Shown here piece after piece: positions 1-7,862 of a stretch of DNA of 64,000 nucleotides (the stretch's first letter is position 1; every line of letters starts with the position of its first letter). The translations under genes and the position numbers were made by a program. The stretch lies in contig NZ_CP022336.1 in the NCBI RefSeq assembly GCF_002218195.1, forward strand, positions 2,475,001 through 2,539,000, given 5' to 3'. Source of the stretch: Sphingorhabdus sp. SMR4y (GTDB lineage Bacteria; Pseudomonadota; Alphaproteobacteria; Sphingomonadales; Sphingomonadaceae). The notes under the pieces were generated by a model. It searched no databases, was not told the origin of the DNA, and was given only the letters and a program-made list of their open reading frames with translations.

Positions 1-60
1 TTGTGCTACATAATCCTGTTCCGTGCCTGACATATGGGGGCGTGATAGATAGATGCGCAT
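1..60 (-). CDS. DegT/DnrJ/EryC1 aminotransferase (PglE-like), 5' end only
   Basis: Only the first 20 codons are inside the window; the gene runs off the left edge. The minus-strand ATG at 60 opens MRIYLSRPHMSGTEQDYVAQ, a typical start for PLP-dependent sugar aminotransferases of the PglE/WecE group (nucleotide-4-keto-sugar to 4-amino-sugar). It starts 2 bases after the stop of the PglD-like acetyltransferase gene, so it is the last visible member of the same right-to-left operon. In bacillosamine-type pathways PglE supplies the 4-amino sugar that PglD acetylates. The assignment rests on these residues and on context. Confidence 0.7.
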   Translation of the reverse strand, partial: MRIYLSRPHMSGTEQDYVAQ

Positions 61-62
61 GA

Positions 63-689
63 TCAGTCCTTGATTAATGGCCGGGCCGGATTGCCGACAA
101 CGGTTTCTCCGGCCGCCACATCGCGAGTGACTACCGCGCCCATGCCGACGGTGGCACCGGCGCCAATGGAGATACCTTGCCGCACTATCGCGCCGGAACC
201 GATATAGGCATGTTCGCCGATTGTGACATTACCATTGGCCTTTGCACCCGGCGCGAAAGTCACATAATCGGCGACCACGCAGTCATGTTCGACATAGGAA
301 TAGAGATTGGCGTGGAAACACCGCCCGATCGAGATATTCGATGTCAGCGTCACAAACGGCGAGAGACAGGCGCCCGGACCGATCGCCACTTCGTCCATCT
401 GCACGACCGATGCCGCCCGTGCTTCGACCAGTGGAATATCTGCTGCGGCACATTTATCAGCCAGACGCTGACGGGTTTGCGAATCCGCGATGGCAATCGA
501 CACCGCCTTGTCGCGATTTTTGCGCTCCAGAAAAGCGGTCCAGTCGACTATATCCTGTCCGTTCACCCGGCCGGGTGCCTGGCCGTCATCGATGAACAGC
601 AGCTCGGCTCCGGGATATTGTTCGCGCAACAGCGGCAGGATTCCGCGGCCGCACCCGGATGCGCCATAGACGCCAATCAGCCGCGTCAT
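63..689 (-). CDS. PglD/NeuD-type sugar N-acetyltransferase
   Basis: 208 aa, the normal length for the PglD family, which transfers acetyl from acetyl-CoA to the 4-amino group of UDP-amino sugars (UDP-N,N'-diacetylbacillosamine pathway). The N-terminus has a Rossmann-like nucleotide-binding start (GVYGASGCGRG). From about residue 100 the protein is a left-handed beta-helix of hexapeptide repeats (IGPGAC, ISIGRC, VTIGEH, ISIGAG), ending in VVGNPARPL, typical of the family. The histidine in YVEHDCV is the likely catalytic base. The start overlaps the PglC-like gene stop by 4 bp (ATGA), so translation is probably coupled. Relatives include sialic-acid O-acetyltransferase (NeuD); the PglC and PglE neighbours favour the PglD role. 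Confidence 0.82.
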   Translation of the reverse strand: MTRLIGVYGASGCGRGILPLLREQYPGAELLFIDDGQAPGRVNGQDIVDWTAFLERKNRDKAVSIAIADSQTRQRLADKCAAADIPLVEARAASVVQMDEVAIGPGACLSPFVTLTSNISIGRCFHANLYSYVEHDCVVADYVTFAPGAKANGNVTIGEHAYIGSGAIVRQGISIGAGATVGMGAVVTRDVAAGETVVGNPARPLIKD

Positions 690-1282
690 GATCGCGGGCC
701 CGTAAATTTTGGCATGGTCGCTTCCCCTGCTGCCGAGATACCTTCGCGTTTCAGCACCTTGCGGACTGTCAGCCAGATGATCTTCAGATCGAGCCAGAGG
801 CTGCGGTTGTCAACATACCAGACATCGAGCGCGAATTTTTCGTCCCATGAAATTGCGTTGCGGCCATTGATTTGCGCCCAGCCGGTGACGCCGGGACGGA
901 CATTATGCCGGCGCGCCTGTTCGGCCGAATAGAGCGGCAGATATTCCATCAGCAACGGACGGGGACCGACAAGGCTCATATCGCCTTTCAGCACATTCCA
1001 CAGTTCCGGCAGTTCGTCGAGCGAGCTGGATCTGAGGCTACGGCCGAGCGGGGTCAGCCGTTCCGTATCGGGCAAGGCCTGGCCGTCCGGACCGGTTGCG
1101 TCGCGCATGGTCCGGAATTTCATCATTTCGAACGGCTTGCCATCCTTGCCGGGCCTGATCTGGCGGAATAGCACAGGCGACCCCATCCCCCGCCGGATCA
1201 GGATCACCAGGATCAGCAATAGCGGCGCCAGAAGGGTCAGACCGATGGCGGCGGCCACTATGTCGAACAGGCGCTTTATCAT
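686..1282 (-). CDS. PglC-like undecaprenyl-phosphate sugar-1-phosphate transferase
   Basis: 198 aa, the size of the small monotopic phosphoglycosyl transferases (PglC type). These move a sugar-1-phosphate from UDP-sugar to undecaprenyl phosphate at the inner membrane and so begin repeat-unit assembly. Visible features are one N-terminal hydrophobic re-entrant segment (residues about 9-30), FRQIRPGKDGKPF, the catalytic Asp-Glu in SLDELPELWNV, GDMSLVGPRPL and RPGVTGWAQINGRN. It lacks the extra transmembrane domains of WbaP/WcaJ proteins. Its ATG overlaps a small upstream ORF, and its 3' end overlaps the PglD-like gene by 4 bp. The sugar cannot be read from sequence; a bacillosamine-type sugar is inferred from the neighbours. 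Confidence 0.88.
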   Translation of the reverse strand: MIKRLFDIVAAAIGLTLLAPLLLILVILIRRGMGSPVLFRQIRPGKDGKPFEMMKFRTMRDATGPDGQALPDTERLTPLGRSLRSSSLDELPELWNVLKGDMSLVGPRPLLMEYLPLYSAEQARRHNVRPGVTGWAQINGRNAISWDEKFALDVWYVDNRSLWLDLKIIWLTVRKVLKREGISAAGEATMPKFTGPRS

Positions 1283-1392
1283 GAGCGCACGGTGTCCCGA
1301 TCCGTGCCGGGGATCATGTGGGTGCCTATCACAGGCTGGATTGGAATGGGACGCGGACCGGCTTGCGGCGTGTCGGCATCTGAAATTTTCAC
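1279..1392 (-). CDS. possible 37-aa small protein between PglA- and PglC-like genes
   Basis: A minus-strand GTG at 1392 opens 37 codons, preceded by an AGGGG Shine-Dalgarno about 9 bases upstream. The stop TGA (1281-1279) overlaps the ATG of the PglC-like gene, giving the same overlapping stop/start seen between real genes of this operon. The product is Pro-rich and polar (it contains PRPIPIQPVIG) with no membrane segment, and I do not recognise it. It could be a translational-coupling leader for the PglC-like gene, a true small protein, or chance. Confidence 0.33.
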   Translation of the reverse strand: MKISDADTPQAGPRPIPIQPVIGTHMIPGTDRDTVRS

Positions 1393-1429
1393 GCCATATT
1401 CCCCTGTGCGATCCCGTCCATATCTCCGC

Positions 1430-2572
1430 CTATGCCCCCTGTGTCTCGCCCTCGATCACCGCGATCATGTCCCGGTTCACCCGGTGCACATCAAACCGCT
1501 GTTTCGCCAGACGATGGGACGCCTCTGACATCTTTAGCAATTCTTCGCAAGACGCGCTGGCCAGCTTGTCCATGGCCTGTGCCAGGGCTGCGGCATCGCG
1601 CGGTGGGACGAGGATGCCGTTATTCTCTCCGTCCAGGGTTTCGCGGCAACCCGGCATGTCGGTGGTGATGATAAGCCGGCCGAGGGCTAGAGCTTCAAGC
1701 AGCGAGCGGGGAACCCCTTCGCGATAATAGCTGGGCAGAACCACCACATGGGCTGCCTGCATCAGCGGCCGTACATCGGCGACCTGACCATGCCAGGTCA
1801 GCACTTGCTCCGCCTGCCAGCGGTCGATCTCGTCGGCGGTCACGCTGTCCGGATTGCTGTCGAGCCCGCCGATCAGGTCGAACTGCACTTGCGGATGACA
1901 TTCGCGGGTGCGGCGCGCCGCCTCGGCAAATTCGCGCACGCCTTTTGAGGCAATCATCCGTGCAACCAGCACGAAGCGCAGCGGCCCGTCGGGCAGCGGT
2001 GCGCGAGCGAAGCGATCAAGGTCGATACCCGATCCATCGACAACCCGGGTCTGCGCAGCCGCCGACAGAATCGTCCGGTCACGGAACAGCGCCAGATCGT
2101 CGCGATTCTGGAACACCACGGTCTCCGCCCGTTTGAGGGCGGCGCGATAGAGACCCGAGACCAGCGCCGTCAGCAACCGTTGCTTCGCACCCTTGCCCTC
2201 GTTGAACGACAGGCCCAGCCCGGTGATCAGCGCCACCCGTCGCGGCACGCGGGCCAGCCAGGCCGCCAGCGTCCCCCAGATCACCGGCTTGACCGTATAG
2301 CCCATCATCGCGTCCGGATGCAGACGCCGCATCAGCCGAGCCAGAGCGACCAGCAGGCGCAGATCGGCCAGCGGTGTCAGGCCGGTGCGATCCATCGGCA
2401 CATCATGCGGAATAATGCCCATCTTGCGCAACTGCTCCGCCTCGACGCTGCCGGCGCCAAGACCTGGCGCCGCCGCATGAACCTCGTGCCCGCGCGCCTG
2501 CAGCGCCTGCAGCAACGGCCCCCGAAAATTCAGCAGCGATCCGGCAAATCCGGCAATGATTATAAAGCGCAT
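1430..2572 (-). CDS. GT4-family glycosyltransferase (PglA/WbuB-like)
   Basis: 380 aa with a GT-B layout: an N-terminal acceptor domain starting MRFIIIAGFAGSLLNFRGPL and a C-terminal nucleotide-sugar domain. The latter carries FVLVARMIASKGVREF and, near residue 285, YREGVPRSLLEALALG, the E-x7-E-like signature of family 4. VKPVIWGTLAAWLARV and ITGLGLSF near residues 95-125 match PglA/WbuB-type enzymes that add a second sugar to a lipid-linked primer. It lies between capG-like and PglC-like genes, so it probably adds L-FucNAc or a related HexNAc to the first sugar. The retaining mechanism follows from the family. Confidence 0.82.
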   Translation of the reverse strand: MRFIIIAGFAGSLLNFRGPLLQALQARGHEVHAAAPGLGAGSVEAEQLRKMGIIPHDVPMDRTGLTPLADLRLLVALARLMRRLHPDAMMGYTVKPVIWGTLAAWLARVPRRVALITGLGLSFNEGKGAKQRLLTALVSGLYRAALKRAETVVFQNRDDLALFRDRTILSAAAQTRVVDGSGIDLDRFARAPLPDGPLRFVLVARMIASKGVREFAEAARRTRECHPQVQFDLIGGLDSNPDSVTADEIDRWQAEQVLTWHGQVADVRPLMQAAHVVVLPSYYREGVPRSLLEALALGRLIITTDMPGCRETLDGENNGILVPPRDAAALAQAMDKLASASCEELLKMSEASHRLAKQRFDVHRVNRDMIAVIEGETQGA

Positions 2573-2645
2573 GGGATTATGCGCACCGTCCGGTGCTCCA
2601 GAGTCGAAGACGCGGAGTCGACTTCGGGACGATATTGCATCGATG

Positions 2646-3779
2646 TCAGCCTTTCCGCCAAACCACCCGATTCACGAAATCGGTGTAGCTGTGGATGATC
2701 CGGACGATTTTCTCCGATACATTGTCCGGTGCATAATCGTCCACCAGATGCAGCGCCCGTTCCGCGCCGCGGGGCTGGGACTGGAGTATCTCCAGGCCCT
2801 GCAGCACGCGTTCGGGGTTCATCCCGACCATCATCACCGCCGCTTCTTCCATCCCTTCCGGCCGCTCGTGCGTTTCGCGGATATTGAGCGCCGGGAAATT
2901 GAGGATCGAGCTTTCCTCGGTAATCGTGCCGCTGTCCGAAAGCACAGCGCGGGCGTTCATCTGTAACGCGTTATAATCGGAAAAGCCGAAGGGTTTCATC
3001 TGATGCACGCGCGGGTCTAGCTTTGCGCCGGTCGCCTCGATCTTGTTGCGGGTGCGCGGATGGGTAGAGAGGATCACCGGCAGCCCGAAACGCTCGGGCA
3101 GCATGTTGAGAATTTCTACCAATCCCTCGAACTGGCGCGGGTCCTCGATATTTTCCTCGCGATGCGCGCTGACCACGAAATAGCCGTGCTTTTCCAGTCC
3201 GAGCTGCTCCTGGACATTCGTGGCGGCGATGCGGTCCTCATAGGCGGACAATACTTCGCGCATCGGGCTGCCGGTGACAATCACGCGCTGCGGGTCCAGC
3301 CCCTCGCGCAGCAGATATTCGCGCGCGATCTGGCTGTAGGTCAGGTTGATGTCGGCGGTATGGTCGACGATGCGGCGGTTGATCTCCTCCGGCACGCGCA
3401 TGTCGAAACAGCGGTTGCCGGCTTCCATGTGGAAAGTGGGAATTTTCAGCCGCTTGGCGCTGATCACCGCGAGGCAGCTATTGGTGTCGCCCAGCACCAG
3501 CACCGCATCGGGCTGCTGTTCGGCGAGCACCTTTGCCGATTTTGCGATGATATTGCCGATCGTTTCGGCGGCTGTGTCTCCGGCCGCTTCCAGAAATATA
3601 TCAGGCTGGCGCAGGCCCAAATCCTCGTAAAATATGCCGTTCAGCTCATAGTCGTAATTCTGTCCGGTGTGGATGATCAGATGGTCGCAATGCCGGTCGA
3701 GCGCGGCCATGACGCGGGATAACCGGATCAGCTCCGGCCGGGTGCCGACGATGGTGGCGATTTTGAGTTTCTTTGTCAT
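2646..3779 (-). CDS. capG: UDP-GlcNAc 2-epimerase family, CapG/WbjD-like (UDP-L-FucNAc step)
   Basis: 377 aa, the usual length for non-hydrolysing UDP-GlcNAc 2-epimerases. The start IATIVGTRPELIRLS, HTGQNYDYEL, VLGDTNSCLA, the HREENIEDP motif and the SDSGTITEESSILN nucleotide site are all intact. Presence of CapE- and CapF-like genes just upstream places it as the C2 epimerase that completes UDP-N-acetyl-L-fucosamine (CapG/WbjD/FnlC), rather than WecB (UDP-ManNAc). The methyltransferase gene ends 5 bases before its ATG. Confidence 0.87.
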   Translation of the reverse strand: MTKKLKIATIVGTRPELIRLSRVMAALDRHCDHLIIHTGQNYDYELNGIFYEDLGLRQPDIFLEAAGDTAAETIGNIIAKSAKVLAEQQPDAVLVLGDTNSCLAVISAKRLKIPTFHMEAGNRCFDMRVPEEINRRIVDHTADINLTYSQIAREYLLREGLDPQRVIVTGSPMREVLSAYEDRIAATNVQEQLGLEKHGYFVVSAHREENIEDPRQFEGLVEILNMLPERFGLPVILSTHPRTRNKIEATGAKLDPRVHQMKPFGFSDYNALQMNARAVLSDSGTITEESSILNFPALNIRETHERPEGMEEAAVMMVGMNPERVLQGLEILQSQPRGAERALHLVDDYAPDNVSEKIVRIIHSYTDFVNRVVWRKG

Positions 3780-3784
3780 AGCGC

Positions 3785-4465
3785 TCAGTCTTCCTGCGTG
3801 CGTAAAATCACTGCTGATATTTTATATTTTCGGGCAAGGTAGCTTAAACGCGAAGCGCGCGATTTGGCTCTGTCTATTCCGCCTCGGAGCATGATCAGTC
3901 GTGCGATGTCGCCCAGTAATGATTTTATCGACTGAATCGGTGTTCTCGTGCGTCGCAAATCGGACCATCGTCCGCCATCCACCAGAATCTCGCTATCCAC
4001 TATCCGCGTGTCAGGGAAAAGAGCATGTATTTCTTCCGGTGTCGGCCGGTACATCGTGTCAATCGGGTCAAGATGATATGGATAATCGTAGGGCACTGTA
4101 ACAATGATATATCCACCGGGTCTCACAAAGCTTTTGCAGGCGGCAGCGAATGCGGCGGGATCGACGAGATGTTCGAGCAGATTGCAAAGCAAGAGCGACT
4201 TCGCTTGCACATCTTGAAGTTTCGCGCCGACAACCGGATCGAATATATCGCCGACAATCTCCACGCCCTCAGCATCACGAAGATCTGTTGTAATGATACG
4301 TACACCCCGTTCCCGCAGGGGAGCATGGACAAACTTCTCGATATGGGGTTTTGCTACTGTACGGAATTCGAGGCTGGAGGAACCGATCTCCAGCAAAGGC
4401 GACAGTTCCGACACATCCATGTCATTGAGATGTTTTTGTAACCATTTTGCTTCGATCAGTCTCAT
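3785..4465 (-). CDS. class I SAM-dependent methyltransferase
   Basis: 226 aa with a Rossmann methyltransferase pattern: motif I LLEIGSSS (degenerate, serines in place of the glycines), an acidic residue after the second strand (ITTDLRDAEG) and the post-motif LLCNLLEHLVDPAAF, then FVRPGGYIIVTVPYDYP. It sits inside the cap-like gene set, so it probably methylates a sugar of the polysaccharide repeat unit; the acceptor is unknown. Base composition from 3785 to about 4465 looks more AT-rich than the cap genes on either side, which suggests an accessory insertion into a conserved capE-capF-capG order. Confidence 0.68.
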   Translation of the reverse strand: MRLIEAKWLQKHLNDMDVSELSPLLEIGSSSLEFRTVAKPHIEKFVHAPLRERGVRIITTDLRDAEGVEIVGDIFDPVVGAKLQDVQAKSLLLCNLLEHLVDPAAFAAACKSFVRPGGYIIVTVPYDYPYHLDPIDTMYRPTPEEIHALFPDTRIVDSEILVDGGRWSDLRRTRTPIQSIKSLLGDIARLIMLRGGIDRAKSRASRLSYLARKYKISAVILRTQED

Positions 4466-4491
4466 ATGTTTTATCCTGAAAATTGCCGCAT

Positions 4492-5598
4492 TTAAGTCAG
4501 TAATTTCGCAATCGTATCCGGACGGTCCCGGTCGAACAGCTCGTTGGCCCAGAGCATGCAGATCAGCTCGTCCTCGCCGATATTGGTGATGTCGTGGCTC
4601 CAGCCCGGCACCGTCTCGACCACCATGGATTCCTCGCCATGCGTATCGAGCGCGTGGGTTTCGCCGCTGTCCATATTGTAGAAGCGGAACCGGGCCCGGC
4701 CCTTGAGGACCAGAAATTTCTCGGTCTTGGCGTGGTGGTAATGGCCGCCACGCGTCACCCCCGGCCCGGCGGTGAAAAAGCTGAACTGGCCGGAATGCTT
4801 GGTGCGCAGCATTTCGGCGAAGACGCCGCGCTCGTCGCCGTGGCGAGTGACCGGATAGGCGAAATCGGCGACCGGAAGATAGCTGATATAGGTGGCGTAA
4901 AGCGCGCGGCCGAGCCCGGTACCGGTATCGCCGACGGTGTGCGTCTCGCGGATTGCCCGGTAGTCGCGCAGCCGGTCGGCCAGATCCTGCAGGGTGATGC
5001 TATATTCCGGCGTGATGGCGGTGATCTGGGCGCCGCTGCCCGGCGCAGCCAGCCAGGCCAGCCAGCCGGTGATCACATCATCGACATGGACCAGTCGCAC
5101 TTCGGCATCCGGAGCGCTGATCGTGATCGGCAGATCGCGGGCGATATTGTGGCAGAAGGTGGCAACGACCGAATTGTAATTCGGGCGGCACCATTTGCCG
5201 AATATATTGACCAGCCGACAGATATTGACCGGCGCGCCGCTGTCGCTGGCCAGCGCCTGCAAATGGGCTTCGGCGTTCGCCTTGGTCCGGCCATAAGGCG
5301 TGTCGCGATCCACCTGGATGGTGGACGCCGCAATCACCGGAATGGCACTCGACCGGTCGCGCAGCAATTCGCACAGCCGCGCGGTATAGCGGTCGTTGAT
5401 TTCCTCGAATTCCGCTTCCGTTTCCGGCCGGTTGGCGCCAGCCAGATGCACCACGGCTTCCGCCCGGTTCACCATGTCGGCCAGATCGCTATCGCTGGTG
5501 GCGCGGGTTGCACCGAGCACAGCATGGCCGGCTTCGCGCAGGCGCAGCGCCAGATTGCGACCGATGAAACCATTTGCTCCGGTAATCAGGACATCCAT
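4492..5598 (-). CDS. capF: CapF/WbjC-like bifunctional epimerase-reductase (SDR plus cupin)
   Basis: 368 aa from the chosen start. CapF acts second in UDP-L-FucNAc synthesis: the C-terminal cupin epimerises C3 and the N-terminal SDR domain reduces C4 with NADPH. The SDR domain has GANGFIGRN at residues 8-16 and a YxxxK site in PYGRTKANAE. The cupin domain near residues 250-340 has GGHYHHAKTEKF, the metal-binding histidines. I chose the ATG at 5598, one base after the capE stop, because GAGG lies 7 bases upstream; the upstream in-frame ATG at 5625 has no comparable site and lies inside capE. Confidence 0.88.
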   Translation of the reverse strand: MDVLITGANGFIGRNLALRLREAGHAVLGATRATSDSDLADMVNRAEAVVHLAGANRPETEAEFEEINDRYTARLCELLRDRSSAIPVIAASTIQVDRDTPYGRTKANAEAHLQALASDSGAPVNICRLVNIFGKWCRPNYNSVVATFCHNIARDLPITISAPDAEVRLVHVDDVITGWLAWLAAPGSGAQITAITPEYSITLQDLADRLRDYRAIRETHTVGDTGTGLGRALYATYISYLPVADFAYPVTRHGDERGVFAEMLRTKHSGQFSFFTAGPGVTRGGHYHHAKTEKFLVLKGRARFRFYNMDSGETHALDTHGEESMVVETVPGWSHDITNIGEDELICMLWANELFDRDRPDTIAKLLT

Positions 5599-5599
5599 G

Positions 5600-6634
5600 T
5601 CAAACCTCGGAATCTGCCGGTTCACCGGCCAGTGTGGAACGGATGAAAGGAAGCTGCAGCAGCAGGTCTTTCATGCCCTCGACATCAAGCTGTTGCGTGT
5701 TTTCCGACGTATAGTCAAAGGATTCGCTGATCCGGCTTTCCCCCGATTCGACATAGACGCCGTAATTCAGGTCGCGCATGTCGGCCGGCACCCGGTAATA
5801 TTCGCCGAGATCCACCGATTGCGCCAGTTCTTCGCGCGAAAGCAGGGTCTCGTGCTTCTTCTCGCCATGGCGCGTGCCGAGAATGTTTATCGGATGGTCG
5901 GGCTTTTCAAACAACTCGAGCAGCGCCTTGGCGAGGATGTGGATGGTCGCGGCCGGCGCCTTTTGCACCAGAACATCACCGGTCACGCCCTGCTCATAGC
6001 CGAACAGCACCAGATCGACGGCATGGTCCAGCGTCATCATGAAGCGGGTCATGTCAGGGTCGGTGATCGTCAGCGGCTCGCCCGCCTGGATCTGGCGCAC
6101 GAACAGCGGGATGACCGAGCCGCGCGAGGCCATGACATTGCCATAGCGGGTGCAGCAGATGGTCATCCGTTCCGGATCAATCGCGCGGGCCTTGCCGGTC
6201 GCGACCTTTTCCATCATTGCCTTGGAGGTGCCCATCGCATTGATCGGGTAGACCGCCTTGTCGGTGGACAGGCAGATCATCCGCCTGACGCCGGCGCGGT
6301 GCGCCGCATCGATCGCGTTGGCGGTGCCAAGGACATTGGTGTTCACGGCCTCGAGCGGAAAGAATTCGCAGGACGGAACCTGCTTCAGCGCGGCGGCGTG
6401 AAACACGAAATCGACGCCGTGCATGGCATCGGACAGGCTGTCACGGCTGCGCACGTCGCCGAGGAAGAATTTGAGCTTGTCGTTGCGATACAGCTTGCGC
6501 ATATCGTCCTGCTTCTTCTCGTCGCGGCTGAAGATGCGGATTTCGCGGACATTGCTGTCCAGAAAGCGCCGCACCACGGCATTGCCAAAACTGCCGGTGC
6601 CGCCGGTGATCATCAGGCAAACATCATCTAACAT
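5600..6634 (-). CDS. capE: CapE/WbjB-like UDP-GlcNAc 4,6-dehydratase (5-inverting)
   Basis: 344 aa from the ATG at 6634, which has GGAG about 10 bases upstream; the in-frame ATG at 6643 overlaps that site and the one at 6700 lies well inside the previous gene. The enzyme starts UDP-L-FucNAc synthesis by NADP-dependent dehydration with C5 inversion. Seen: GGTGSFGNAV at the N-terminus, FHAAALKQVPSCEFFP, CLSTDKAV and NAMGTSKAMMEK. The last has Met where most SDRs have the catalytic Tyr of YxxxK, as in known CapE/inverting dehydratases. It overlaps the upstream glycosyltransferase gene by 11 bp. Confidence 0.88.
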   Translation of the reverse strand: MLDDVCLMITGGTGSFGNAVVRRFLDSNVREIRIFSRDEKKQDDMRKLYRNDKLKFFLGDVRSRDSLSDAMHGVDFVFHAAALKQVPSCEFFPLEAVNTNVLGTANAIDAAHRAGVRRMICLSTDKAVYPINAMGTSKAMMEKVATGKARAIDPERMTICCTRYGNVMASRGSVIPLFVRQIQAGEPLTITDPDMTRFMMTLDHAVDLVLFGYEQGVTGDVLVQKAPAATIHILAKALLELFEKPDHPINILGTRHGEKKHETLLSREELAQSVDLGEYYRVPADMRDLNYGVYVESGESRISESFDYTSENTQQLDVEGMKDLLLQLPFIRSTLAGEPADSEV

Positions 6635-7862
6635 GAATATCATTCTCCATAAGGGTCCGGTCGGGGGCAGGGGCATTGCACTGCGCCAGCAGCCGGACAA
6701 GGGCTTCGCTGTGAACTCTATAATCGAAATTGGCTTCGGCTGTCGCGCGAGCGGCGCGGCGCATCGCCGACAGATGTGCCGGGTCGAGCGTCAGGGCCCG
6801 CTCGAGAATTTTCGCCAGATCGCCGGGGGCAGGGGAAGGGCAGACCAGACCGTTGACGCCATCGTCCAGATGGTCTGCCAGATCCGAGGTCAGGTTGGTG
6901 ATCACCGGTGTCCCGAGGCTCAGGCTCTCGCCGAATTTGGTCGGGAAACCGGCGCTCGAAACCCGGTTGATCCGGCGCAGAAAAATGGTGAAATCGGCGG
7001 CACGCGTGATCGCGACGGACTGCTCATGGGTGACGCGGCCGTGCAGGGTCAGTCCCGGCGGCACCGCTTCGTGATCGCGCAGGCTGGGCAGGGCCAGCAC
7101 TTCCTCCGCAGTAGGTCCGGCGATATCGAGGCGGATACGCGCCCCTTCCGGGTCGAGCCGCATCAGGGCGGTGACGACCGTGTCGAGCAGATCGTTCGAG
7201 GCCGACCCGCAATAGGACAGCCGCAACCGGCCATCAGCAGATGGGCTCTCCAGCACCGGTTCCAGCGCCGGGACATCCAGGGTCGGCGGCAGTTGCGCCA
7301 CGGCAAGACCGCGCCGCCGGTAATAGTCGGCGAGATAGGATGAGATCGCGATCACGCCGTCCAGCCGGGGGATCAATGCGCGCATCGCCAGTTCGATATT
7401 CCACAAATAGGGCGATTTCAGAAAGCCGGCCGTGCTGCTGGCAGTATACCATTCCACGGCGTCGAAGATCAGCGGTATATTGCGCCGCCTGGCCATGCCG
7501 GTCAGTTGTAGCAAATAGGGCGAATATCCGCTGTACAATATGATCGCGGCGGGTGGCGTTGGCGCGCGCGCGATCCAGTCCCGCGTGCGGCTGCCGGTAA
7601 AGATATATCGTGCCCGCTTGAGCGCGCGGGGCAGATGTTCGGCGTCGCGCTCCCCGGTCGAGGCCAGACTGATCCCCGGTGCGAAGGGCCGCGCATCGCT
7701 GCCCGAATGATCGATCTGGGCCGAGATGATCGTCACCCGATAGCCCGCCGCGACCAGCGACTGGGCATTGCCAAGCACGCGCCGCGCGCCGGCCCCGCCC
7801 TCGGGAAAGTCGAAGGGGACGACATAGGCGATCCAGGGGGAGGTTTTAGATGTTCTGATCAC
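6624..7862 (-). CDS. GT4-family glycosyltransferase
   Basis: 412 aa, GT-B type. The N-terminus has a glycine-rich acceptor loop (PFDFPEGGAGARRVLGNAQ) typical of GT4 enzymes. The C-terminal half carries LRLSYCGSASNDLL, LHGRVTHEQSVA and FPTKFGESLSLGTPVI, which supplies the family glutamates. Its substrate cannot be inferred. The start overlaps the acyltransferase stop by 4 bp (7859-7862) and its end overlaps capE. Confidence 0.82.
   Translation of the reverse strand: MIRTSKTSPWIAYVVPFDFPEGGAGARRVLGNAQSLVAAGYRVTIISAQIDHSGSDARPFAPGISLASTGERDAEHLPRALKRARYIFTGSRTRDWIARAPTPPAAIILYSGYSPYLLQLTGMARRRNIPLIFDAVEWYTASSTAGFLKSPYLWNIELAMRALIPRLDGVIAISSYLADYYRRRGLAVAQLPPTLDVPALEPVLESPSADGRLRLSYCGSASNDLLDTVVTALMRLDPEGARIRLDIAGPTAEEVLALPSLRDHEAVPPGLTLHGRVTHEQSVAITRAADFTIFLRRINRVSSAGFPTKFGESLSLGTPVITNLTSDLADHLDDGVNGLVCPSPAPGDLAKILERALTLDPAHLSAMRRAARATAEANFDYRVHSEALVRLLAQCNAPAPDRTLMENDIHVR

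Noticed and set aside
1-2572. A full protein N-glycosylation (pgl) locus
   Set aside because: No PglB oligosaccharyltransferase is visible and the cluster contains polymer-assembly genes; the Pgl-like enzymes are better read as priming steps for a polysaccharide.
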